64,000 nt of DNA from Allocoprococcus comes (lineage in GTDB: Bacteria; Bacillota; Clostridia; Lachnospirales; Lachnospiraceae): assembly GCF_013300725.1 (NCBI RefSeq), contig NZ_JAAIMM010000020.1, positions 1 through 64,000 of the forward strand. The letters are read 5' to 3'. Every line of letters starts with the position of its first letter. The stretch's first letter is position 1. The notes beneath the pieces are model-generated. The model was not told the origin of the DNA. It did not search any database and saw only the letters and a list, made by a program, of their open reading frames with translations. A program made the translations under genes and the position numbers. This document shows, piece after piece, positions 35,298 to 45,138 of the stretch.

Positions 35298-36995
35298 ATG
35301 AAAAAGAGAATGATAGCACTTGTACTAAGCAGTGCAATGGTACTGTCACTTGCGGCTTGTGGTGGAGGTGGAAAAACTGACAGCAAGAAAGCCAGCAGCG
35401 GAGAAAAAGATGAAGAACAGTACATTAACACGTATATGGTTTCAGAACCAACAACATTGGATCCAAGTCTTCGGTCAGATACTTATTCCAGTGAGATATT
35501 GATCAGCACAATGGAAGGTCTGATCCGCATTGAGGAACGTGATGGCGAGTATAAGATCATGCCGGGAGATGCGGAAACCTGGGAAAAAAGTGATGATGGA
35601 AAAGTGTGGACGTTCCATATTGGAAAAGACAGAAAGTGGAGTGACGGGGAACCGGTAACGGCAGATCAGTATGTATATTCATTACAGAGAAGTGCAGATC
35701 CTGCAACAGGATGTCCGAATTCATATTTTGTTACACCTATATTGAATTATGATGCAATCAGCAGTGGTGAAATGAACCCGGATCAGCTGGGGGTAAAGGC
35801 AGTTGACGAGTACACGCTGGAAATCACCCTGACTAATCCAATGCCAAGTTTTTTGGAAAGTACAGATGCAAGTATCTTTTATCCGCAGAGAGAGGATATT
35901 GTAGAAAAATATGGCGATCAGTATGGAACAGATGCAGATAAGATGGTATATAACGGACCGTTTACAGTGGATGAATGGACGCATAACAGTTCGATCAAAC
36001 TTGCAAAAAATGATGAATACTGGGACAAAGAGAATGTAGATCTTGGTGCTGTGAATTATCAGATTATTTCAGACACGAGTGCAATTACAAATGCATATGA
36101 CAGCGGACAGATTGATTTTATCAGTGCAAGTTCCCAGGAAGATCTTCAGAAATATGAAAGCGATGACAATAATACCTACACAAAGACTTCAGGGGGAAAT
36201 ATTACTTTCCAATTCTATAATACAAAAGATAAAATCTTTTCAAATAAGAAAATCAGAGAAGCATTTACACTTGCAGTTGATCATGATGATATGAATGACA
36301 TGGGATTTAGCGGAATGAGAGAACCTCTTTACGGATGGATCGCTCCGGCACTTACAGTTGGTGAGAAGAGCCTTCGTGAAGAAGCTGGAGATCCGTTAAA
36401 AGATTTGAAGAGTGATCTTGATAAGAGTGGAAAGACACCAAAAGATATTCTGATAGAAGGAATGAAAGAGCTTGGTCTTGGGGATGATCCATCCAAACTG
36501 GATGTTACTTATTCACTTGCAGGAACATCAGATTGGTTCCATACTTTTGGAGAGTATTTACAGCAGATGTACAAAGAAACACTTGGAATCAATCTTAAAA
36601 TTGATTTCAGTGAATGGGGAATTTTTGAAGATAATCTGACTAATGGTAAATACCAGATTGGGTTTATGTCATGGGGTGCTTATTACAATGATCCGTATGA
36701 TATGCTGAGTGTCAATATGACAGACTTTAACCAGATTTACACCGGATGGTCAAATGAGGAATATGATCAGCTTAGTAAAGCAGGTTCCATCGAAATGGAT
36801 GAAACAAAACGTATGGATGATTATGTGAAAGCAGAGCGTATTTTTATTGAAGATTATGTAACTTGTCCATTGGCAACGAGTGTAAGTCATCAGTTTTCAA
36901 AGTCGTATGTACATTCTAAATATGTAGATTACGGAGAAGATCAGTTGTATTTTGCACATCCGGGATGGAAGAACGTTTATACATCTGGAAGATAA
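35298..36995 (+). CDS. oppA: Oligopeptide ABC transporter substrate-binding lipoprotein OppA
   Basis: Extracellular peptide receptor of 565 residues, family 5 (SBP_bac_5). Lipobox LAAC places the lipid-modified Cys at 21, followed by a Gly/Lys/Ser tether. TYMVSEPTTLDPSLRSDTY is the typical start of the fold, and AETWEKSDDGKVWTFHI and WSDGEPVTADQYVYSLQR are conserved cluster-5 blocks. RBS AAAAGGAGGTAACA. A terminator-like hairpin after the gene would give more binding protein than membrane subunits. Peptide is the likely ligand, because of the OppBCDF set and neighbouring peptidases. Confidence 0.93.
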   Translation: MKKRMIALVLSSAMVLSLAACGGGGKTDSKKASSGEKDEEQYINTYMVSEPTTLDPSLRSDTYSSEILISTMEGLIRIEERDGEYKIMPGDAETWEKSDDGKVWTFHIGKDRKWSDGEPVTADQYVYSLQRSADPATGCPNSYFVTPILNYDAISSGEMNPDQLGVKAVDEYTLEITLTNPMPSFLESTDASIFYPQREDIVEKYGDQYGTDADKMVYNGPFTVDEWTHNSSIKLAKNDEYWDKENVDLGAVNYQIISDTSAITNAYDSGQIDFISASSQEDLQKYESDDNNTYTKTSGGNITFQFYNTKDKIFSNKKIREAFTLAVDHDDMNDMGFSGMREPLYGWIAPALTVGEKSLREEAGDPLKDLKSDLDKSGKTPKDILIEGMKELGLGDDPSKLDVTYSLAGTSDWFHTFGEYLQQMYKETLGINLKIDFSEWGIFEDNLTNGKYQIGFMSWGAYYNDPYDMLSVNMTDFNQIYTGWSNEEYDQLSKAGSIEMDETKRMDDYVKAERIFIEDYVTCPLATSVSHQFSKSYVHSKYVDYGEDQLYFAHPGWKNVYTSGR

Positions 36996-37003
36996 AAAGA
37001 TAG

Positions 37004-37043
37004 AAAAAGGCAGGAAATTGCAGGATGTGTTTCCTGCCTTTTT
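37004..37043 (+). terminator. Intra-operon terminator-like hairpin between oppA and oppB
   Basis: A 14-bp perfect stem (37004-37017 with 37030-37043) ending in five T residues. Position suggests partial termination that reduces expression of the membrane and ATPase genes relative to oppA. Confidence 0.75.
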
Positions 37044-37081
37044 ACTAAGAAAAGCGGCGAAAATTAAGAGGAGGATACAGT

Positions 37082-38011
37082 GTGTTTAAATATACGATAA
37101 AAAGAATATGTTATATGATTATTACGCTGTTTGCTGTGGCGACAATTACGTTTTTTCTAATGAGAAGTATTCCTGGAGATCCGCTTGCAAGTATGGCGAG
37201 AACCCTGCCAGAGCAGACGAAGGCAAATTATTATGCAAAATACGGATTGGATCAGCCATTGTTCACCCAATATCTTATGTATATGAAAGGACTTGTACAT
37301 TTTGATTTAGGAGAAAGTATTCTTTATGCGGGACGTTCGGTGACAGGAGAGATTGCACGAACCTCGCCGATATCGGGAATGGTTGGAGGAACTGCTCTGA
37401 TAATCGGAACATTGATCGGAGTAGTACTTGGAATTATTGCAGCACTTAAAAAGAACAGATGGCCGGATTATATTGTAATGTTTATTGCAATATTAGGAGC
37501 AACGATACCGGTATTTGTTCTGGCATCTTTAATGCAGTATGTATTCGCAGTAAAGCTTGGATGGCTTCCGGCGTCTGGTTGGGGAAAACCATCGAATATG
37601 GTCTTACCGGTTATTGTTATGGGGTTTGGATCAGTTGCGACCTATGCTCGTTATATTAAATCAAGTATGCTTGATACATTAGGACAGGATTATGTTCTGA
37701 CGGCAAGAGCAAAAGGACTGAGTGAAAGAGCTGTTATTTTAAAGCATGTTCTCCGAAATTCATTACTTCCTGCAGTGACGATTTTTTCAAGCAGTGTGGT
37801 TGGAGTGTTTACCGGAGCCTTTGTTACTGAAAAAATGTTTTCAATTCCTGGAATCGGATTTTACTATGTCTCATCAATTAATAATAACGATTATACAATG
37901 ATCATGGGAACTACCGTTTTTTATGCGGCGTTATTTATCATTATGCAGCTGGTTGTTGACTTTGCGTACATGATACTTGATCCACGTATCAGAGTATCAT
38001 CAGGTGATTAA
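37082..38011 (+). CDS. oppB: Oligopeptide ABC transporter permease OppB
   Basis: Membrane subunit, 309 residues, six predicted spans. The start FKYTIKRICYMIITLFAVAT and IPGDPL are typical of DppB/OppB. The EAA-like coupling motif is in YVLTARAKGLSERAVILKHV, followed by LRNSLLPAVT. The initiator is GTG with GAGGAGGATACA upstream. Confidence 0.94.
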   Translation: MFKYTIKRICYMIITLFAVATITFFLMRSIPGDPLASMARTLPEQTKANYYAKYGLDQPLFTQYLMYMKGLVHFDLGESILYAGRSVTGEIARTSPISGMVGGTALIIGTLIGVVLGIIAALKKNRWPDYIVMFIAILGATIPVFVLASLMQYVFAVKLGWLPASGWGKPSNMVLPVIVMGFGSVATYARYIKSSMLDTLGQDYVLTARAKGLSERAVILKHVLRNSLLPAVTIFSSSVVGVFTGAFVTEKMFSIPGIGFYYVSSINNNDYTMIMGTTVFYAALFIIMQLVVDFAYMILDPRIRVSSGD

Positions 38012-38026
38012 ACAGGAGGTGCAAAT

Positions 38027-38947
38027 ATGCAGAGTATAGCAAAAGAGAAATTTCAGGTTATTGGGCTGGAAGAAAATGCAGTAGAAGAAACAGCCAGACC
38101 GCGAATCGGATATTTTCAGGATGCATGGAGAAGACTTCGACAGAATAAGGTAGCGACTCTTGCACTTTTTATTCTTATTGCAATTGTCATTATGGTAATT
38201 ATAGGACCGAAGCTTAGTGGATATGCATATGAAGAAGTTGATAAGGCTGCAAGAAATCAGTTTCCAAATGCAAAGCACTGGTTTGGAACGGATAAACTTG
38301 GAAGAGACATGTTTGCGAGAGTTTGGATCAGTGGACGTGTATCGCTGATCATAGGTGTGGCAGGTGCGTTGATATCTGCAGTCATTGGTTGCATTTATGG
38401 TGGAATTGCAGCATATTTTGGCGGAGTTGTGGATGATGTCATGATGCGAATTGTTGAAATACTGATTAGTGTACCATACCTGATTGTTGTGATTGTTCTG
38501 TCTATTGTTTTGCAGAGTAAGGGTATGGGAACTTTGATTTTGGCAATGACGGTCACCGGATGGTGCGGTATGGCAAGATTTGTGCGCGCACAGATGTTAT
38601 CAATAAAAAATGAAGAATACATTTTAGCAGCGAAAGCTTTAGGGGTTAAACCATGGAAGATTATAACAAGACATATGATTCCGAATACACTTAGTACGGT
38701 GATCGTATCAATTACATTTGATATCCCGGGCTATATTTTTTCAGAGGCATTTCTTAGTTATATCGGACTTGGAATTCAACCGCCAAAGACCAGTTGGGGT
38801 GCACTTGCATCGGCAGCGCAAGCACAGTTTACATTTTATCCGTATCAGTTGTTTTTCCCGGCATTTATGATTGCACTTACCATGCTTTGCTTTACGCTTC
38901 TTGGTGATGGCCTCAGAGACGCCCTGGATCCAAAACTTAGAAAGTAG
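38027..38947 (+). CDS. oppC: Oligopeptide ABC transporter permease OppC
   Basis: Second membrane subunit, 306 residues. A cytosolic N-terminal tail precedes the first span (LALFILIAIVIMVII). HWFGTDKLGRDMFARVWISG is the DppC/OppC signature, the coupling motif is in YILAAKALGVKPWKIITRHM, and the end has GDGLRDALDPKLRK. The RBS is ACAGGAGGTGCAAAT. Confidence 0.94.
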   Translation: MQSIAKEKFQVIGLEENAVEETARPRIGYFQDAWRRLRQNKVATLALFILIAIVIMVIIGPKLSGYAYEEVDKAARNQFPNAKHWFGTDKLGRDMFARVWISGRVSLIIGVAGALISAVIGCIYGGIAAYFGGVVDDVMMRIVEILISVPYLIVVIVLSIVLQSKGMGTLILAMTVTGWCGMARFVRAQMLSIKNEEYILAAKALGVKPWKIITRHMIPNTLSTVIVSITFDIPGYIFSEAFLSYIGLGIQPPKTSWGALASAAQAQFTFYPYQLFFPAFMIALTMLCFTLLGDGLRDALDPKLRK

Positions 38948-38957
38948 GTAGAATTAA

Positions 38958-39992
38958 ATGGAAAACGGTAAGATATTAGATGTACAGGATTTAAGAGTTT
39001 CATTCCATACTTATGCAGGGGAAGTAAAAGCAGTCAGAGGAGTAAGCTTTGAGTTAAAAGAAGGAGAGACTCTGGCGTTTGTTGGAGAGTCTGGTTGTGG
39101 AAAGACTGTAACAGCAAAAGCAATTATGCGTCTTTTACAGCCTCCTTTTGCGGAGATTAAACCAGAGTCGAAAGTTATTTATCAGGATAAAGATGTTATG
39201 AAGATGAAAAAGAAAGAATTGCAGGCTTACAGAGGAAATGAAGTAAGCATGATCTTTCAGGATCCGATGACTTCGTTAAATCCTACAATGACAATAGGAA
39301 AACAGATTATGGAGGGGTTAATCCTCCATCGGAATATGAAGAAAGATGAAGCAAAAAAAGAAGCGGTTAATATGCTGAAACTTGTCAAGATACCGGATGC
39401 AGAAAAGAGAATCGATGCATATCCGCATCAGCTTTCCGGAGGAATGAGACAGAGAGTTATGATTGCAATTGCTCTTGCCTGCAATCCGGCACTTTTGATT
39501 GCAGATGAGCCAACAACCGCTTTGGATGTAACGATACAGGCACAAATTATGGAACTTCTTGGGGAACTGAAAAAGAAGTTAAATACAGCAATCATTCTTG
39601 TAACACATGACCTTGGAGTTGTTGCAAATTTTGCGGATCGTATTCAAGTAATGTATGCCGGACAAGTTATTGAAAGAGGAACAGCAAAAGAGATTTTTTA
39701 TAATGCAAAGCATCCATATACCTGGGCATTATTATCATCAGTTCCAAGACTGGATTCTGAAAATAAAGAAGATTTGTATGCTTTAAAGGGCACACCTCCG
39801 GATTTGATACTGGAAATGAACCACTGTCCGTTTGCTGCCCGATGTGAGTATTGCATGCAAATTTGTAAAGAGGCAATGCCGGAAGAGACTTTGGTGGATG
39901 GAAAACATAGTGCGTCCTGCTGGCTTCAGCATCCAAATGCACCGAAAGTAACATCATATTATGACAGAAAAGGCGGAAATGCTGATGAATGA
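38958..39992 (+). CDS. oppD: Oligopeptide ABC transporter ATPase OppD
   Basis: First ATPase, 344 residues. Walker A is GESGCGKTVTAKAI, signature LSGGMRQRVMIAIAL, Walker B LLIADEPTTALDVT and the switch His is in LVTHDLGVVA. The C-terminal oligo/HPY extension with cysteines (CPFAARCEYCMQICKEAMPE) is a likely [4Fe-4S] or metal site typical of Opp/Dpp ATPases. Confidence 0.95.
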   Translation: MENGKILDVQDLRVSFHTYAGEVKAVRGVSFELKEGETLAFVGESGCGKTVTAKAIMRLLQPPFAEIKPESKVIYQDKDVMKMKKKELQAYRGNEVSMIFQDPMTSLNPTMTIGKQIMEGLILHRNMKKDEAKKEAVNMLKLVKIPDAEKRIDAYPHQLSGGMRQRVMIAIALACNPALLIADEPTTALDVTIQAQIMELLGELKKKLNTAIILVTHDLGVVANFADRIQVMYAGQVIERGTAKEIFYNAKHPYTWALLSSVPRLDSENKEDLYALKGTPPDLILEMNHCPFAARCEYCMQICKEAMPEETLVDGKHSASCWLQHPNAPKVTSYYDRKGGNADE

Positions 39993-40947
39993 TAGATTAA
40001 TTGAAGTAAAAGATTTATGTAAATTTTTTAAAGTGGGAAAAGGGAATACATTAAAAGCAGTTGACCATGTAAATCTGTATATAAATAAAGGTGAAACGCT
40101 GGGGCTGGTAGGAGAATCGGGATGTGGAAAAACTACTTGCGGCAGAACAATACTGAGGCTTTATGATGCTACTTCCGGACAGGTTCTTTTTGATGGAAAA
40201 GATGTCAGTAAAATGAGAGGAAAAGAGTTACTGGAGTTTAAAAAGCGCGCACAGATTATTTTTCAGGATCCATATTCTTCATTGGATCCAAGAATGACAA
40301 TTGGCGAGATTATTGCAGAGGGTATGGATGTTCATACAAATTATACTGCAAAAGAGAAAGACGCCAAGATTGCAGAACTCCTGAATAGTGTCGGGATGAA
40401 AGAAGATTTTGCGAATCGCTTTGCCCATGAGCTTTCCGGAGGACAAAGACAGAGAATCGGAATAGCGCGTGCGTTAGCGGTTAATCCGGATTTTATTGTG
40501 TGTGATGAGCCGATTTCGGCATTGGATGTATCTATTCAGGCACAGGTTGTTAATCTACTGATCAAACTGCAAAGAGAACGGGGATTGACATATCTGTTTA
40601 TTTCCCACGATTTATCGATGGTAAGACATATTTCGGATAGAGTTGGGGTCATGTATCTTGGTAGTTTGGTAGAACTGACGAAAAGCAAGGAGATATTTGA
40701 AAATCCGAGGCACCCGTATACGAAGGTACTAATGTCTGCAATTCCGGTCGCAGATCCGGAGATAGATGGTGAGAAGAAGCGGATTGAAATCAAGGGAGAA
40801 GTACCAAGTCCGATTCACGCACCAAGTGGATGCAAGTTCAGAACCAGATGTCCATATGCAACAGAAGTTTGTGCACAGGAGATTCCAAAACTGCGGGAAG
40901 TTAAGGAAGGGCATTTTGTGGCATGTCATCATTGCAATGAGGAATAG
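39985..40947 (+). CDS. oppF: Oligopeptide ABC transporter ATPase OppF
   Basis: Second ATPase, about 320 residues. Walker A GESGCGKTTCGRTI, signature LSGGQRQRIGIARAL, Walker B FIVCDEPISALDVS, and C-terminal cysteines in CKFRTRCPYATEVC. I favour ATG at 39985, overlapping the oppD stop, because AAGGCGG lies upstream; 39961 and 39979 are in-frame alternatives. It is followed 17 bases later by tldD, apparently in the same transcript. Confidence 0.94.
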   Translation: MNDRLIEVKDLCKFFKVGKGNTLKAVDHVNLYINKGETLGLVGESGCGKTTCGRTILRLYDATSGQVLFDGKDVSKMRGKELLEFKKRAQIIFQDPYSSLDPRMTIGEIIAEGMDVHTNYTAKEKDAKIAELLNSVGMKEDFANRFAHELSGGQRQRIGIARALAVNPDFIVCDEPISALDVSIQAQVVNLLIKLQRERGLTYLFISHDLSMVRHISDRVGVMYLGSLVELTKSKEIFENPRHPYTKVLMSAIPVADPEIDGEKKRIEIKGEVPSPIHAPSGCKFRTRCPYATEVCAQEIPKLREVKEGHFVACHHCNEE

Positions 40948-40964
40948 AATAGAGGAGGATGAAA

Positions 40965-42341
40965 ATGCTCTCACAGGATATGATAGAAAAAGTATTAGAT
41001 CGGGCAAGTGAAAAAGGCGCTGACTTTGCGGAAGTATTTGAAGAAGAACGGATCCAGCAGGAAACCCAGATTACGCAGGATGAAATTGAACAGTGTCAGA
41101 ATGCGAGAGAATGCGGGGTGGGAATCCGTCTTTTTAAAGATAAGACGAGATATTATGCCTACACGAATGACCGTTCAGAAGCAGCTGTTTTCCAGCTGGT
41201 CACAGATTTAACGAAGACCATGAAAGGAGATTGCATGGCGCGTCAGAAACTGCAGGATAAAAAAATTTATACAATGGTACCAGAGACAGTTGTTGTATCG
41301 GATGTGCCACTGAAAGAAAGAATTACACCGGCACGCCAAGCGGTTGCGGCGGGGATGGCACAGGATGAAATTGTCAGAATGAGGGTAAAACTGACAGATA
41401 TGGAACAGACGGTTCAGATTGCGAATACAGAAGGTGTGTATGTGCAGGACACCCGTGTAAAGACGCGGCTGTATATTTCTGCATATGCGCAGAACGGAAC
41501 AGATGTGCAGAGTGGATATTATGGACCTGGAGCAATGAGGGGACATGAGTATTATAATCAGATTGATGTGGAAGCAGCGGCAAGAGAAGCGGCGCGGGCG
41601 GCAAAAGTAATTTTACATGCAAAACCATGCCGGGGTGGTCAGATGCCAGTCGTTGTGGCAAATGGATTTGGAGGTCTTTTGTTCCATGAGGCATGTGGTC
41701 ACAGTCTGGAATCCACGGTAATTGCCAGAGGATCATCAGAATTCTGTGGAATGCTCGGAAAAAAAGTGGCATCAGATGTAGTGACACTGGTCGATGATGG
41801 ATCCATTGCAGGAGAATGGGGTTCTCTTCATGTAGATGATGAAGGGACTCCGACACAGAAAAATGTTCTGATTGAAAATGGAATTCTGAAAAGTTATATG
41901 GTAGATAAACTGGATGGTCTTCGCGCAGGATTAAAGCCGACAGGTTCTGCAAGACGTCAGGATTACAGGCATTATCCGGTAGCACGAATGACAAATACAT
42001 ATATTGCACCGGGAAAAAATACACCGGAAGAAATCATTACTTCGACAGAAAAAGGACTCTATGTAAAATCAATCAACGGAGGGTCAGTGGATCCGGCAAC
42101 CGGAGATTTTAATTTTAATGCGTCAGAATGTTATATGATCCGTAATGGCAGACTGGCTGAACCGGTAAGGGGTGTAACCTTAATCGGAAATGGTGGAACT
42201 ATTTTGAAAGCAGTAGATATGGTAGCAGATGATTTTGACCTGAGACAGGGATTTTGCTATGCATCCAGCGGAGCTCTTTATATCGGAGCAGGTCAGCCTA
42301 CGATTCGTGTCTGTAATATGACGGTGGGAGGGATTGAGTAG
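40965..42341 (+). CDS. tldD: TldD-type metalloprotease subunit
   Basis: Catalytic half of the TldD/TldE heterodimer, a zinc protease that degrades unfolded or modified peptides in a threaded channel. It has about 458 residues. The zinc motif HExxxH is visible in LFHEACGHSLES near residue 245. GGSVDPATGDFNFNASECYM and VGGIE at the end fit the family. GGAGG at 40954-40958 supports ATG at 40965 over the too-close ATG at 40959. Adjacent to tldE and downstream of opp, it may act on imported peptides or on a modified peptide made elsewhere. Confidence 0.92.
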   Translation: MLSQDMIEKVLDRASEKGADFAEVFEEERIQQETQITQDEIEQCQNARECGVGIRLFKDKTRYYAYTNDRSEAAVFQLVTDLTKTMKGDCMARQKLQDKKIYTMVPETVVVSDVPLKERITPARQAVAAGMAQDEIVRMRVKLTDMEQTVQIANTEGVYVQDTRVKTRLYISAYAQNGTDVQSGYYGPGAMRGHEYYNQIDVEAAAREAARAAKVILHAKPCRGGQMPVVVANGFGGLLFHEACGHSLESTVIARGSSEFCGMLGKKVASDVVTLVDDGSIAGEWGSLHVDDEGTPTQKNVLIENGILKSYMVDKLDGLRAGLKPTGSARRQDYRHYPVARMTNTYIAPGKNTPEEIITSTEKGLYVKSINGGSVDPATGDFNFNASECYMIRNGRLAEPVRGVTLIGNGGTILKAVDMVADDFDLRQGFCYASSGALYIGAGQPTIRVCNMTVGGIE

Positions 42342-43670
42342 ATGATAGAAAATTTTATCAGAGAATTTACAGCAGCAGCCCACGAAAAGGGAATTAAAAA
42401 TCTGGAGTTTTATACAGAAGAAATGCAGAAATCATCCCTGGAAGTTTATCAGGGAAAAGTGCAGGACAGGCAGCTTTGTAAAACACAGGCATGCTATGTG
42501 CGCGGTGATTATCAGGGAAAAGAAGGATCTGTTTATATAGAAGATTTTTCGGAAGAGCAGTTTGAAAGAGAAATGAAAATTATCTGTGAAAATGCGGAAG
42601 CAATAGAAAAAGTATTCGTTCCGCTTCAGCTGCAGACACTGGAATGCTCAAAAAACGAAAAAGAGTATGATATTCAAAAAATGGAAGAGCAGATGACTGT
42701 TGCAGAAAAAGAAATCAAACAGGCATTTCCGGAACTGGAAAAACTAGATACAATCTATTTTGGTGAAACACTGAAAAAGATTGTGATTCAGAATGATTCC
42801 GGTGTGCGGATGGAAGACTCTGTACGCAATATGTCGGCAGGATGTCAGGCACAGGCAAAAAAAGACGGAAAAGTACAAAGTGCATATAGTGGAATCTGCA
42901 AAGAATATATAGAACCGCATGAACTGGAAAAACCAGTTGGGAAGGCAGCAGAAAATGCGGTGCGGATGCTGGAGGCGGGACCGGTAGAAACAGGAAAGTA
43001 TCCGGTCATTTTAAGTGCGGGTGTTATCAATGAAATGCTGAGTATGTATATTGGCTCGTTTAGTGCTGAGCAGGTACATCAGGGACTTAGTAAAATGGAA
43101 GGGAAAAGGGGAACTTTGGTTGCAGCAGACCATATCATGCTTGTGGAAGACCCGCAGCTTTCCGGTGGTGTGAATAACCGGAGTTTTGATGATGAAGGTG
43201 TGGTGACATCCAGAAAAAATCTGATTGACAGGGGAGTACTGCAGGAATATCTCTATAATTGTGCAGAGGCTCAGAAAGATCAGCGTAAGTCAACTGGTAA
43301 TGGATTTAAGTCTGACTGCCGGACAACGTCGTCAATTGGCGTGACAAATTTGAAACTGACAGGAAAAGAAATGTCACTTAAAAATCTTAAGCAAAATATG
43401 GGAAATGGTCTTTATATTGTCAGCTGTGATGGAATGTTTGCTGGTGCAAATACAGTAAGTGGCGATTTTTCATTGATTTCAAAAGGATATCTGCTTGAAG
43501 ACGGAAAAGAAATCCGTGGAGTAAACCAGATTACAGTGGCAGGAAATTTCTTTGATATGCTGAAGACAATAGAAGGAATTTCGGATGCATATTCTACTTT
43601 ATTAACCGAAAAAGGAGCATTTATTGCTTCCGATATATTTGCTGGTGAATTAACCGTATCTGGAGTATAA
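42342..43670 (+). CDS. tldE: TldE/PmbA-type metalloprotease partner subunit
   Basis: Non-catalytic partner of TldD, 442 residues, starting directly after the tldD stop. It lacks the HExxxH zinc motif, as expected. LEFYTEEMQKSSLEVYQGKV near the start, GVVTSRKNLIDRGVLQEYLY, and VSGDFSLISKGYLLEDGKEI near the end are PmbA/TldE-like. The RBS lies within the tldD end (GGGAGGGATTGAG). Confidence 0.92.
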   Translation: MIENFIREFTAAAHEKGIKNLEFYTEEMQKSSLEVYQGKVQDRQLCKTQACYVRGDYQGKEGSVYIEDFSEEQFEREMKIICENAEAIEKVFVPLQLQTLECSKNEKEYDIQKMEEQMTVAEKEIKQAFPELEKLDTIYFGETLKKIVIQNDSGVRMEDSVRNMSAGCQAQAKKDGKVQSAYSGICKEYIEPHELEKPVGKAAENAVRMLEAGPVETGKYPVILSAGVINEMLSMYIGSFSAEQVHQGLSKMEGKRGTLVAADHIMLVEDPQLSGGVNNRSFDDEGVVTSRKNLIDRGVLQEYLYNCAEAQKDQRKSTGNGFKSDCRTTSSIGVTNLKLTGKEMSLKNLKQNMGNGLYIVSCDGMFAGANTVSGDFSLISKGYLLEDGKEIRGVNQITVAGNFFDMLKTIEGISDAYSTLLTEKGAFIASDIFAGELTVSGV

Positions 43671-43705
43671 TAGACTTAAAATATTATAGAAGGAGAAGGG
43701 TAATT

Positions 43706-45070
43706 ATGGGGGAAACATCAAACGCAAATCTACTGACAACGGGATCTATTCCCAAAAAGATTATTATGTTTGCGATTCCGCTTCTATGGGGGAATTTATT
43801 CCAGCAGTTGTATAATGTGGCGGATTCGCTGATCGTGGGGAATTTTCTTGGGAATAATGCACTTGCAGCTGTCAGTTCATCAGGAAATCTGATATTCCTG
43901 ATGGTAGGATTCTTTGGGGGAATTGGCGTGGGAGCCGGTGTTGTCATTGCGAGGTATTTTGGAGCCAGAGAATATGGGAAGCTGAAAAAAGCAATCCATA
44001 CGGCACTGGCATTTGGAGGCGTATGTGGAATCTTTCTTACGGTTGCTGCGTTGATCCTTGCACCGCAGATTTTAAAACTGATAGGTACGCCGGAAGAGGT
44101 ACTGCCGAAATCACTGGTTTATTTCAGGGTGTATTTTGCAGGTTCACTTGGATTTGTAATTTATAACTTTGGAATGGGGATTTTGCAGTCGCTTGGTGAC
44201 AGTAAGAGTCCGGTTATCTATCTGATCATTTCAGCGTGTCTGAATGTGATTCTGGATCTGGTGCTGATCGGAGGTTTAGGATTTGGTGTAGGTGCAGCAG
44301 CTTTTGCAACGATTGTTTCACAGATATTAAGTGCGGTTCTGTGCATCAGAAAACTGCGCAGGGAACCAGAGGCGTTCCGGTTATCTTTTCGTGAACTGCG
44401 GATGGATGGGAATATGCTGCGGTTGATTGTGGTAAACGGAATACCGGCAGGAATCCAGAATTCCATTATTGCGGTTGCAAATGTATTTGTACAGTCGAAT
44501 ATTAATCAGTTTGGGGCTCTGGCAATGGCCGGGTGTGGGTCATATTCCAAAATTGAAGGATTTGGATTTATTCCGGTTACCTGCTTCTCACAGGCACTCA
44601 CGACGTTTATCGGACAGAATCTGGGAGCAAAAGAGTATGACCGGGCAAAAAAAGGGGCATTGTTTGGAACCGTTTGTGGAATCGGGATAGCAGAGGTGAT
44701 CGGAATAGCAGTTTTTTTCTTTTCACCATACCTGATCGCTGCGTTTGGAGGAGATCAAAAAGCAATTGAATATGGGATTGCAGAGGCACATACGATCGCT
44801 CTTTTCTATTGTCTGCTTGCGTTCTCACATTGTATGGCAGCAATTCAGAGAGGGGCGGGAAGAAGTATTGTTCCGATGTTTGTTATGATGATTGTATGGT
44901 GCGGAGTCCGGGTAACCTATATTAGTATTGTTATCAGGATTATTCCGGTGATCAATGTAATCTACTGGGCATATCCACTTACCTGGTTTATCAGTTCGGT
45001 GATATTTTTGATTCTGTTTCTTAAGACAGACTGGATTCACGGATTAGAGAAACAGGGACAGGGCGCATAA
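43706..45070 (+). CDS. MATE family efflux transporter (second)
   Basis: Polytopic antiporter of 454 residues with twelve predicted spans. The start GETSNANLLTTGSIPKKII and LWGNLFQQLYNVADSLIVGN are characteristic, and the second half has VNGIPAGIQNSIIAVANVFV. RBS AAGGAGAAGGG. It is only distantly like the MATE protein at 27.5 kb. The gene is 35 bases after tldE and could be read from the same transcript, which would couple peptide processing with export; this is inference. Confidence 0.92.
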   Translation: MGETSNANLLTTGSIPKKIIMFAIPLLWGNLFQQLYNVADSLIVGNFLGNNALAAVSSSGNLIFLMVGFFGGIGVGAGVVIARYFGAREYGKLKKAIHTALAFGGVCGIFLTVAALILAPQILKLIGTPEEVLPKSLVYFRVYFAGSLGFVIYNFGMGILQSLGDSKSPVIYLIISACLNVILDLVLIGGLGFGVGAAAFATIVSQILSAVLCIRKLRREPEAFRLSFRELRMDGNMLRLIVVNGIPAGIQNSIIAVANVFVQSNINQFGALAMAGCGSYSKIEGFGFIPVTCFSQALTTFIGQNLGAKEYDRAKKGALFGTVCGIGIAEVIGIAVFFFSPYLIAAFGGDQKAIEYGIAEAHTIALFYCLLAFSHCMAAIQRGAGRSIVPMFVMMIVWCGVRVTYISIVIRIIPVINVIYWAYPLTWFISSVIFLILFLKTDWIHGLEKQGQGA

Positions 45071-45116
45071 AAAAGAAAGCTGTACACTACCTATGTAGTG
45101 TGCGGCTTTCTTTTTT
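45069..45116. terminator. Bidirectional terminator between the MATE gene and aroA
   Basis: A long stem (45069-45090 with 45095-45116, minor mismatches) with a CTAT loop has A-rich and T-rich ends. It starts in the stop codon of the MATE gene and serves aroA from the other strand. Confidence 0.88.
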
Positions 45117-45138
45117 GTTCTTATGTTTTTGCCTGAAA

